In this document: piece after piece, positions 1-4,954 of the stretch
Numbering within the stretch: the stretch's first letter is position 1
Layout of the letters: every line of letters starts with the position of its first letter
Source of the DNA: Clostridiales bacterium
GTDB lineage: Bacteria; Bacillota; Clostridia; Saccharofermentanales; Saccharofermentanaceae
Direction of reading: 5' to 3'
Length of the DNA stretch: 7,506 bases
Assembly (NCBI GenBank): GCA_016930475.1
Contig: JAFGGR010000178.1
Coordinates: 1-7,506 of the forward strand
The notes under the pieces: model-generated
Told to the model about the DNA's origin: nothing
The model's database searches: none
The model's input: only the letters and a program-made list of their open reading frames with translations
Made by a program: the position numbers and the translations under genes

Positions 1-25
1 AGGCCTTGATACGTGCAAACGTCAT
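1..25 (-). CDS. 5' end of a leftward gene of unknown function (partial)
   Basis: Only the first eight codons are inside the window (Met-Thr-Phe-Ala-Arg-Ile-Lys-Ala); the gene continues beyond position 1. The start at 25 is supported by a strong AGGAGG nine bases upstream on the - strand and by a well-formed promoter at 71-99 that points at it. It is divergent from the XRE regulator gene and shares its operator-filled control region, so it is probably the first gene of the element's lytic, transfer or excision operon. Eight residues are too few to name a family. The existence of a gene is well supported; its function is unknown. Confidence 0.6.
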
Positions 26-34
26 TCTGATGGA

Positions 35-40
35 CCTCCT
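35..40 (-). promoter_or_regulatory. ribosome binding site of the leftward gene
   Basis: The - strand reads AGGAGG here, nine bases before the ATG whose first base is 25. It is the main evidence that the short partial frame is a real gene start. Confidence 0.7.
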
Positions 41-47
41 TAGAATG

Positions 48-62
48 TTCAGGATATCTGAA
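48..62. promoter_or_regulatory. operator-like inverted repeat O1
   Basis: TTCAG (48-52), five bases, CTGAA (58-62): a perfect dyad with 5-bp arms centred on 55. It lies just downstream of the leftward -10 box, near the expected transcription start. It has the same arms and spacer length as O2 and is the first of four dyads spaced 30 bp apart. Confidence 0.65.
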
Positions 63-70
63 TTATCTAC

Positions 71-99
71 ATAGTAATTCAGCGTTTCTGAAGTGTCAA
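71..99 (-). promoter_or_regulatory. leftward promoter of the element
   Basis: On the - strand a consensus -35 box TTGACA (99-94) is followed after exactly 17 bases by TACTAT (76-71), a five-of-six match to the -10 consensus. It would start transcription near 64, giving a short leader before the ATG at 25. The 17-base spacer contains the inverted repeat at 78-92, and the start region contains that at 48-62, so a bound regulator would be expected to block it. It is the strongest promoter seen in the window. Confidence 0.75.
78..92. promoter_or_regulatory. operator-like inverted repeat O2
   Basis: TTCAG (78-82), five bases, CTGAA (88-92), centred on 85. The arms are identical to O1. It lies between the -35 and -10 boxes of the leftward promoter, so binding should exclude RNA polymerase. 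O1 and O2 together also form a larger inverted repeat, CTGAATTA-N9-TAATTCAG at 58-82, whose spacer overlaps the -10 box. Confidence 0.7.
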
Positions 100-106
100 T
101 ACGTAA

Positions 107-123
107 ATTCAGTAATTTTGAAT
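107..123. promoter_or_regulatory. operator-like inverted repeat O3 (one mismatch)
   Basis: ATTCAG (107-112), five bases, TTGAAT (118-123), centred on 115. One arm pair is mismatched relative to O1 and O2 (TTGAA instead of CTGAA), which may make it a weaker site. It lies upstream of both divergent promoters, between the leftward -35 and the rightward -35. Confidence 0.6.
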
Positions 124-126
124 ATT

Positions 127-156
127 TTGTTTACAAATACCGAATTTCGGTATAAA
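127..156 (+). promoter_or_regulatory. rightward promoter for the XRE regulator gene
   Basis: A plausible -35 TTGTTT (127-132) and -10 TATAAA (151-156) are separated by 18 bases; an alternative -35 is TTTACA (130-135), with closer spacing. The match is weaker than the leftward promoter. The perfect dyad at 137-153 fills the spacer and touches the -10 box, which suggests autoregulation of the downstream gene. Transcription would start near 163, just before the AAAGGAG ribosome binding site at 167-173. Confidence 0.55.
137..153. promoter_or_regulatory. operator-like inverted repeat O4
   Basis: ATACCGAA (137-144), one central base, TTCGGTAT (146-153): a perfect 8-bp-arm dyad centred on 145. It keeps the 30-bp register of O1 to O3 but not their core sequence, sharing only T-N-C-N-G in each arm. 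It overlaps the -10 of the regulator's own promoter. It may be a low-affinity autoregulatory site or the site of a second regulator. Confidence 0.6.
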
Positions 157-181
157 TTGAATTTACAAAGGAGTTTTAGTT

Positions 182-577
182 ATGCATACGATTGGGCAAC
201 GAATAAGGTCCGCAAGAGAAAATGCGAAGATGACCGCTCGCGAATTAGCCAAACATCTCGGTGTCAGTCCCACCAGATTGAGTAACTGGGAAAGTGGGAC
301 GAATCGGCCGAGGGCTGAATACATTTCGTCTATTTCGAGAATTCTTGAAGTTTCAACAGATTACCTTCTTGGTATCACAGCTAAGAATCAACTTCAAGTG
401 AGTGAAGAGCCTTCAATATATTCCAGTATCCCAAATATCAATCTCACTTCAGACGAGAACAAGCTTCTATCTTTATGGCGAGAAGCATCATATGATGGCC
501 AGCAAGCAGCTTTAGCAGTACTATCCACCTGTGTCGATTTAAAAAAACGACGCGAAGAGGAAACCGGTGCCGGATAA
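182..577 (+). CDS. XRE-family helix-turn-helix regulator of the element
   Basis: A 131-residue cytoplasmic DNA-binding protein. Residues about 4-63 form a complete Cro/CI-type HTH domain: Arg-Ile-Arg-X-X-Arg at the start, the HTH around 18-37 (Thr-Ala-Arg-Glu-Leu-Ala ... Leu-Ser-Asn-Trp-Glu), then the typical ending Ser-Thr-Asp-Tyr-Leu-Leu-Gly at about 58-64. The rest is a short unrecognised tail ending in charged residues. There is no LexA-like peptidase domain, so RecA-driven self-cleavage is not expected; size and layout recall the ImmR type of ICE/prophage repressor, which an ImmA-like protease removes, but no such protease is in view. The start has AAAGGAG eight bases upstream. The gene is divergent from the leftward gene across an operator array and heads a run with the lipoprotein and integrase genes. 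It probably represses the leftward promoter and controls its own expression. Confidence 0.9.
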   Translation: MHTIGQRIRSARENAKMTARELAKHLGVSPTRLSNWESGTNRPRAEYISSISRILEVSTDYLLGITAKNQLQVSEEPSIYSSIPNINLTSDENKLLSLWREASYDGQQAALAVLSTCVDLKKRREEETGAG

Positions 578-613
578 TCTACGTAAAACCCAGCAAATGT
601 CAAAACAAGCAAT

Positions 614-620
614 AGGAGGA
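614..620 (+). promoter_or_regulatory. ribosome binding site of the lipoprotein gene
   Basis: AGGAGGA five bases before the ATG at 626, with no other in-frame start nearby. It fixes the start so that the protein begins with a clean lipoprotein signal peptide. Confidence 0.7.
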
Positions 621-625
621 GTACC

Positions 626-1162
626 ATGAAAAGATTTGTTTCAACTTTAATCATTTTAGGTTTTGTTTTTTCTTTATCCGCTTGCGGATTATTCCCCTCG
701 ACCGAGGATCCGACAACATCAGTTGCACAAACCACTCTTAAACAGACCACAACCACAATTGCGACGACAACGGAAACAAAAGCGCCAGCCATACTAACGG
801 CCGAAGAGGTATTGTCGGAATTGAAGGACGCGGGATTACCAATATCAAACATTGTCGTATACGATGAAAAAACGGATCCAAATAAAACCCTTGGCCGTCC
901 AGGATCGTATACGTCCAAAGCTAATTTTTCCGATCCAGCCCATGAAGATTCGGATATAGACAATCCGGATAACACGATTGAGGTTTTCGTAAGCGAAGAG
1001 GATGCAAAAACAAGAGCAGAATACGTAAAAAGCGTAACAGAAGGAACGTTTATGGCTCAATATATTTATCAGGTAGGTGTCTACGTTATGCGATTGGATT
1101 ATGACGTTCTGCCATCTGACGCTGAAAAATACGAAGAGGCTTTGATTGTAGCCGTTCGTTGA
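626..1162 (+). CDS. small Thr-rich lipoprotein, candidate superinfection-exclusion factor
   Basis: A 178-residue secreted lipoprotein. The N-terminus has a basic start (Met-Lys-Arg), a hydrophobic core and a lipobox Leu-Ser-Ala-Cys ending at Cys20, so signal peptidase II should leave Cys20 lipidated at the outer face of the membrane. Residues about 26-52 are a Thr-rich flexible linker. The remainder (about 55-178) is an acidic domain with an Ala-Glu-Glu-Val-Leu helix, a Gly-Arg-Pro-Gly-Ser-Tyr segment and a C-terminal Glu-Glu-Ala-Leu helix. I have no firm family name; similar lipoproteins occur in Gram-positive genomes. It lies 48 bases after the regulator and 36 before the integrase, presumably in one transcript. 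Signal, linker and small domain within a lysogeny module match the arrangement of the S. thermophilus TP-J34 Ltp lipoprotein, which blocks phage DNA entry. Being a lipoprotein is well supported; phage exclusion is inference from position. Confidence 0.8.
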   Translation: MKRFVSTLIILGFVFSLSACGLFPSTEDPTTSVAQTTLKQTTTTIATTTETKAPAILTAEEVLSELKDAGLPISNIVVYDEKTDPNKTLGRPGSYTSKANFSDPAHEDSDIDNPDNTIEVFVSEEDAKTRAEYVKSVTEGTFMAQYIYQVGVYVMRLDYDVLPSDAEKYEEALIVAVR

Positions 1163-1198
1163 TGTGGAGAGACGGCGCAGCCAGAATGAGGTAATCGT

Positions 1199-2773
1199 AT
1201 GATCATCGCAGGGTATGCCCGTAAATCAATTATTACTGATTCCGGAGATTCAATCGAGAATCAAAAGAAAACCATCTCAGAATATGTTTCTCGGATGCAC
1301 CCTGCCGCTGATCTCATTTTCTATTCCGACGAAGGATTTACCGGATCCAATACGGACCGACCAGCTTTTCGAGCACTCATGGCCGATGTGACCTCCGGGA
1401 AGATCAATATCCTTGTCTGTTACCGGCTGGACCGGATCAGTAGGAGCGTCTCCGATTTTTCTGAGACGTTCGAGCTTTTGAAAAAACACTCGGTTGAATT
1501 TGTCTCTGTTCGCGAGCAGCTGGACACCACCACACCAATCGGCCGGGCGATGATGTATATCTGTTCTGTGTTTGCTCAGATGGAAAGAGAAACGATTGCA
1601 GAACGCGTTCGAGATAGTTCCCTATCTTTAGCAAAGTCCGGTAAATGGGCAGGAGGAAGACCTCCGACCGGTTACGTTCGGGAACGGAGATCCGATTCTT
1701 CCGGAAAGTCATTTACCGTCCTGGTTCCGGATCCGGATGCGACATCATTCGTTTTAGGTCTTTTTCATGGCGTGCTTGCTGGGAAGTCTCTGACTGGTAT
1801 AGAGACTTCCTACCGATCCACGGGTAAGTTAAGCCCAGCAGGGAAATATATCTCTACAACAACGATCTACCAGATCATCACCAATCCGATTTATACGGCC
1901 TGTTCTCCAGAAGTATGGGATTATTACCATCGGCTCGGCTGTGAGCTCGGCGTTCCCAGGGATCAATTCGACGGATCCTCCGGAGCGATTGCCTATAACC
2001 GGACTACCGGAAGCCGACAGAAGAAGCATCAAAATAACAATATCTCCAAATGGATTATCACCAAAGGACTTCATGAGCCTATTATCGCTCCTGACCTATT
2101 TCTTGCGGTCCAGAAGCGACTTGGTATTAACCATATATGCAAGACCCGTCAGTATGATGTCGGCCTTTTGCGCGGTCTTCTACGTTGTTCTTGTGGCCGT
2201 CTGATGTCCGCCAAAAGAAAGACCTGTTATGATACGAAAAATCAGACCGTCCTCTGGAATTACATTTGTTCCGGAAGAGCTCACAAAGGATCCGCTCATG
2301 ACTGTAAGGTGAAGCAAGTCAATCTACAAATGATCGATCAGATGGTCCTAGATGCGCTTTCCAATATTTCAATGGATCCGTCTTCTATAAAAAATTATAC
2401 CCGGAAGGTTTCCGAACCGAATAAGGATCTCTCGGCTTTACGAAAGCAACAACTGTCGAATAAAAAAAAGATTCAGAACCTTGTCGCTCGACTCGAAGAT
2501 ACCAGTGAATCACCGGCAGCAAAATATATCATCTCCTCGATTGAAGATCTGGATCGTAAAGGCCGGGAGCTTCAGAAGCTGATCTCGGAAGTTGAATCCA
2601 GAAAACAAAGCCAGCTCAAACAGGAAAGTCATGATCAGTGGCTCTCCTCTTATATCTCAAATGAGATGAAATTCTTTGATGATCTTTCCTTTGAAGAAAA
2701 GCAGAATTTTTTCCGGAATGTCATTTCGTCCTGCGTCTGGGACGGATCCGCTTTATCAATTAATATGATCTAA
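1199..2773 (+). CDS. large serine integrase (site-specific recombinase)
   Basis: A 524-residue large serine recombinase that would join attP and attB through a Ser-DNA intermediate. The N-terminal resolvase catalytic domain (about 1-140) has Tyr-Ala-Arg-Lys-Ser with the nucleophile Ser10 and Arg8, the Asp-Glu-Gly-X-Thr-Gly-Ser segment at 44-50, and Tyr-Arg-Leu-Asp-Arg-Ile-Ser-Arg at 75-82 supplying active-site arginines. The recombinase domain spans about 150-310. A zinc ribbon has Cys330/Cys332 paired with Cys357/Cys369. A Lys/Glu-rich coiled coil (about 408-475) precedes a C-terminal tail; in this family it controls synapsis and the direction of reaction. The length is normal and the gene looks intact. 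The start has GAGGT (1188-1192) upstream. The gene ends some 20 bases before a decapitated cpaF, the usual position of an integrase beside its own att site. A directionality factor for excision is not visible in the window. Confidence 0.95.
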   Translation: MIIAGYARKSIITDSGDSIENQKKTISEYVSRMHPAADLIFYSDEGFTGSNTDRPAFRALMADVTSGKINILVCYRLDRISRSVSDFSETFELLKKHSVEFVSVREQLDTTTPIGRAMMYICSVFAQMERETIAERVRDSSLSLAKSGKWAGGRPPTGYVRERRSDSSGKSFTVLVPDPDATSFVLGLFHGVLAGKSLTGIETSYRSTGKLSPAGKYISTTTIYQIITNPIYTACSPEVWDYYHRLGCELGVPRDQFDGSSGAIAYNRTTGSRQKKHQNNNISKWIITKGLHEPIIAPDLFLAVQKRLGINHICKTRQYDVGLLRGLLRCSCGRLMSAKRKTCYDTKNQTVLWNYICSGRAHKGSAHDCKVKQVNLQMIDQMVLDALSNISMDPSSIKNYTRKVSEPNKDLSALRKQQLSNKKKIQNLVARLEDTSESPAAKYIISSIEDLDRKGRELQKLISEVESRKQSQLKQESHDQWLSSYISNEMKFFDDLSFEEKQNFFRNVISSCVWDGSALSINMI

Positions 2774-2800
2774 TTCTCTTCTCCTTGTCATCCTGCGTCC
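2774..2800. other. probable right attachment junction of the element (attR or attL)
   Basis: Sequence before about 2793 does not read as CpaF: in the CpaF frame it gives a stop at 2766-2768 and a hydrophobic stretch that does not fit the family. From 2796 the frame is a textbook CpaF segment. The crossover should therefore lie between the integrase stop and the Arg codon at 2796-2798. The exact core dinucleotide cannot be fixed without the left junction or an empty site. Serine integrase sites are short and need not leave a long direct repeat, which agrees with none being evident here. Confidence 0.6.
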
Positions 2801-3149
2801 CGATCGGATCATCGTCGGAGAGGTTCGGGGCAATGAAGCGGCCGATATGCTTCATGCCCTGCATACCGGACACCCCGGCTCATTATGTACCGGGCACGCT
2901 AATTCTTGTGTCGAGATGCTGAATCGTTTGTCCACAATGGTCCTGGCCGGTTCATCCCTGCCGTTTGAAGCGGTCGTGCGCCAGATCATCATGGGCATAG
3001 ATATTTTGATTCACCTCAAGAGAAGCGCACACGGTAAGCGTTTGATCAACGAGATCGTAACGTTGGACCACAGAAAGGATGACGCATTTCAAATCATCCC
3101 GCAATTCATTAACAAGGAGGGCATCGGACTTGAGAATCAACACAGATAA
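2794..3149 (+). pseudogene. cpaF: 3' remnant of Tad/CpaF secretion ATPase gene, interrupted by the element
   Basis: This frame encodes the last ~117 residues of a CpaF/TadA ATPase, the VirB11-like hexameric motor that powers Tad (type IVc) pilus assembly at the cytoplasmic side of the inner membrane. It opens with Arg-Pro-Asp-Arg-Ile-Ile-Val-Gly-Glu-Val-Arg-Gly, the Walker B segment, followed by Met-Leu-His-Ala-Leu-His-Thr-Gly-His-Pro-Gly-Ser and the His box Thr-Gly-His-Ala-Asn-Ser. The family is usually 400 residues or more; the N-terminal domain, Walker A and Asp box are missing, and there is no ribosome binding site or start at the break, so the fragment alone cannot work. The missing part is expected beyond the other end of the element, left of the window. 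An internal ATG at 2847 could yield only a shorter, inactive piece. The 3' end overlaps the start of the tadB-tadC gene by 20 bases. Confidence 0.85.
3114..3121 (+). promoter_or_regulatory. ribosome binding site that sets a TTG start
   Basis: AAGGAGGG lies inside the end of the cpaF remnant, with the TTG at 3130 nine bases after the GGAGG core. The longer frame from the ATG at 3079 has no comparable site and would bury more of cpaF. This supports TTG 3130 as the start of the TadB-TadC gene and suggests translational coupling to cpaF. Confidence 0.65.
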
Positions 3150-4719
3150 GCCCGCTCCGAGAAGGCGATCGGAATACAAGCGCGGCAGCGATGACCGTCA
3201 AACCCGTGATCGTGTCAGGAAGAAGTTCATGCTGAAACGCATCTTTCTTTACCCATGCTGCTTTGCCGCTGTGTATTTTTTATCGGATGCCTTTATCCCT
3301 CTTTTCTGGCTTCGCGTTTTTCTCGCGGCTATGCTTTCTTTGTTTCCGTTTTTCTCGATCGTTCACCTCTTGTACACCCGAAGGACCTCCCTGCTTCGTG
3401 CTCAGAGTAAGGTCCTCCTTCAATCCCTGTGCACCTCCGTATCAGCGGGATATTCTCTCCAGAGCGCGTTCATGTGTGCGCGGCCAACGCTGGAGAAAGC
3501 CTTCGGTAAAAGAAGTTTGATGGGCTCAGCATTGAGAAGTGCAGAAAAATCACTTTCCGCGCAAGAACCCCTGTCGGACGTCGCTGTCGATCTTTGTTAT
3601 CGGCTTGACTATATCGAGCTTCTTCCGGTCATGCACGCCTTGTCCATTACCCGAGTCGTCGGCACGGGAGTGATCTCGATCCTAAAGAACAGTTGTCAGA
3701 TGATGTCTGAGTTGATCGCGGTAAAGAGTGAGGTGGAGGCCAACAACGCGGGAAAGAATGCGGAGGCTTTTCTTCTCTGTCTGATGCCGTTTGGAATCAC
3801 CTACGCACTGTCTTCTTTTACCGGAGATTATCTGGCCATGGCGAGATCCGAGCCGATGGGGATCGCGTTGATGCTCCTTGCCTTCTGTATCGCGATCATT
3901 TCCTGTGGATTTCTTTTTTCCATGATCAGCGAGAAGAATCGAAACGACGCTTCCGCGGGCGCGACGGAAGGATTCTGTCTTCCCTTATTCCTGTCGAAGT
4001 TCTCCGGGGCTTTTCGGGAACGCGTATCACTTCTATTGCCACAGGGATATATCACGGGAGTCTACGGACTTTTGAGCGAGCTTTCATACAGACCGGATCT
4101 TCTCTTTGAATTCCTGCTTTTGAAGTCGTTGTGCGTGACTTTATTTATGCTCCCCCTGTCCGCAATAATCCTTCGCATGCTGCGTTACCCCATTATTCTG
4201 GCTCTTCCGTTGGTCGTCATATCGATCATCCTGATTCATCACGATCTTCGGTCACGCGTTCTTCGAAGAAGAGAAGGCATCATGGAAGAAATTCCGCTGT
4301 TTCTTTCGATGTTGGTAACACTTCTGCAATCCGGCGTACTGCTTCCGAAGGCGATCGAAACATGCTCGTCGGCATTTCCGGAATCGGGCGTTATGGGATC
4401 GGAGCTTCGTATCATGAATGCCCAGATGCTGGCGGGAACATCAGCGGGTCGGGCAGTCGAGTTGTTTTCCGAGCGGACTCCGGTCCCCGAGGCACAATCC
4501 GCTCTTCTTCTTGCTTCAAGATTTGAGGTGACAGGCGGCTCGGAAGTGCTCGGTCTGCTCTCTTTGCAGGCAACGGCTTGTTGGTCTCTTTGCAGAAATG
4601 CCTCGAGAAAGAAGCGCGAACGAGAAGCGCTCGCGATGATTTTACCGATGATGCTTGATTTCATTTCGGTCCTATTGGTTGCGACGACCCCCGCTCTGAT
4701 ATCGCTCCAATTGTCATAA
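3130..4719 (+). CDS. TadB-TadC fusion, Tad pilus inner-membrane platform protein
   Basis: A 529-residue membrane protein with two successive type II secretion F (T2SSF) modules, which are separate TadB and TadC proteins in most Tad systems. Residues 1-33 are strongly basic and cytoplasmic. Hydrophobic segments lie at about 37-80, 209-230 and 241-263 around the first cytoplasmic T2SSF domain (about 90-208, with Ser-Val-Ser-Ala-Gly-Tyr-Ser-Leu-Gln). Segments at about 325-347 and 350-371 introduce the second (about 382-497, with Leu-Val-Thr-Leu-Leu-Gln-Ser-Gly-Val), and a last segment at 500-524 closes the protein. No stop or frameshift separates the halves; a linker of about 40 residues joins them. 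The platform would couple the CpaF motor to pilin insertion. The TTG start is chosen for the AAGGAGGG upstream; ATG 3229 (residue 34) is an alternative. The gene overlaps the cpaF remnant, so its expression may depend on how that broken region is transcribed. Confidence 0.8.
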   Translation: MRINTDKPAPRRRSEYKRGSDDRQTRDRVRKKFMLKRIFLYPCCFAAVYFLSDAFIPLFWLRVFLAAMLSLFPFFSIVHLLYTRRTSLLRAQSKVLLQSLCTSVSAGYSLQSAFMCARPTLEKAFGKRSLMGSALRSAEKSLSAQEPLSDVAVDLCYRLDYIELLPVMHALSITRVVGTGVISILKNSCQMMSELIAVKSEVEANNAGKNAEAFLLCLMPFGITYALSSFTGDYLAMARSEPMGIALMLLAFCIAIISCGFLFSMISEKNRNDASAGATEGFCLPLFLSKFSGAFRERVSLLLPQGYITGVYGLLSELSYRPDLLFEFLLLKSLCVTLFMLPLSAIILRMLRYPIILALPLVVISIILIHHDLRSRVLRRREGIMEEIPLFLSMLVTLLQSGVLLPKAIETCSSAFPESGVMGSELRIMNAQMLAGTSAGRAVELFSERTPVPEAQSALLLASRFEVTGGSEVLGLLSLQATACWSLCRNASRKKREREALAMILPMMLDFISVLLVATTPALISLQLS

Positions 4720-4727
4720 CCTATCAC

Positions 4728-4734
4728 AAGGAGG
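4728..4734 (+). promoter_or_regulatory. ribosome binding site of the pilin gene
   Basis: A consensus AAGGAGG six bases before the ATG at 4741, among the strongest sites in the window. This fits a structural subunit needed in far more copies than its assembly machinery. Confidence 0.75.
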
Positions 4735-4740
4735 AAAGCC

Positions 4741-4938
4741 ATGAAAGAAAAAAGAAACAAACCGACTTATCTGCGAACAGAAAACAAAAGAGGTATGGGA
4801 ACAGTAGAAATTGTAATTATTATTGCCATTTTGGTTGCGTTGGCGCTCGTTTTCCGCGGAGCTCTGACCCACTATGCGGACAATATCATGGATTACGTAT
4901 TTGACGACGGCAACGTGATCGGAGCTTTAGGCGGATAA
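4741..4938 (+). CDS. Flp1-like type IVb pilin subunit
   Basis: A 65-residue prepilin. A basic leader of 18 residues ends Lys-Arg-Gly, followed by Met-Gly-Thr-Val-Glu and a long hydrophobic helix (about 22-40). This is a class III signal: a prepilin peptidase would cut after Gly18, leaving Met19 at +1 and the conserved Glu23 at +5. The mature protein is about 47 residues, mostly a single alpha helix with a short acidic, Gly-rich tail, which suits Flp-type pilins that pack into a thin fibre. Position +6 is Ile, not the Tyr of classical Flp pilins, which agrees with the Firmicutes Flp1-like family. The gene sits 21 bases after tadB-tadC and 16 before the FHA gene, so it is in the same operon. 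No prepilin peptidase gene is in the window. Confidence 0.85.
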   Translation: MKEKRNKPTYLRTENKRGMGTVEIVIIIAILVALALVFRGALTHYADNIMDYVFDDGNVIGALGG

Positions 4939-4954
4939 CAGGAACGGGGGGCAT

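Noticed and set aside
394..975. Long - strand open frame across the regulator and lipoprotein genes
   Set aside because: It overlaps two well-supported + strand genes with good ribosome binding sites, has low-complexity hydrophobic runs opposite the Thr-rich linker and matches nothing recognisable.
2800..2807. CCGATCGG palindrome next to the junction as the integrase core site
   Set aside because: It codes for conserved Pro-Asp-Arg codons of cpaF, so it is explained by the gene, and serine integrase cores are defined by a central dinucleotide that cannot be identified from one junction.
3079..3129. ATG 3079 as start of the TadB-TadC gene
   Set aside because: No ribosome binding site precedes it, and residues before the TTG at 3130 are an out-of-frame reading of conserved CpaF codons; AAGGAGGG at 3114-3121 points to the TTG.
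2847..3149. The cpaF remnant as an independent 100-residue gene starting at ATG 2847
   Set aside because: CpaF homology continues in frame upstream to 2796 and the ATG is an internal conserved Met with no ribosome binding site, so this is a truncated gene.
4239..4760. - strand open frame of 173 codons under the 3' end of tadB-tadC
   Set aside because: It is antisense to a clear T2SSF domain and to the pilin start, with no recognisable domain.
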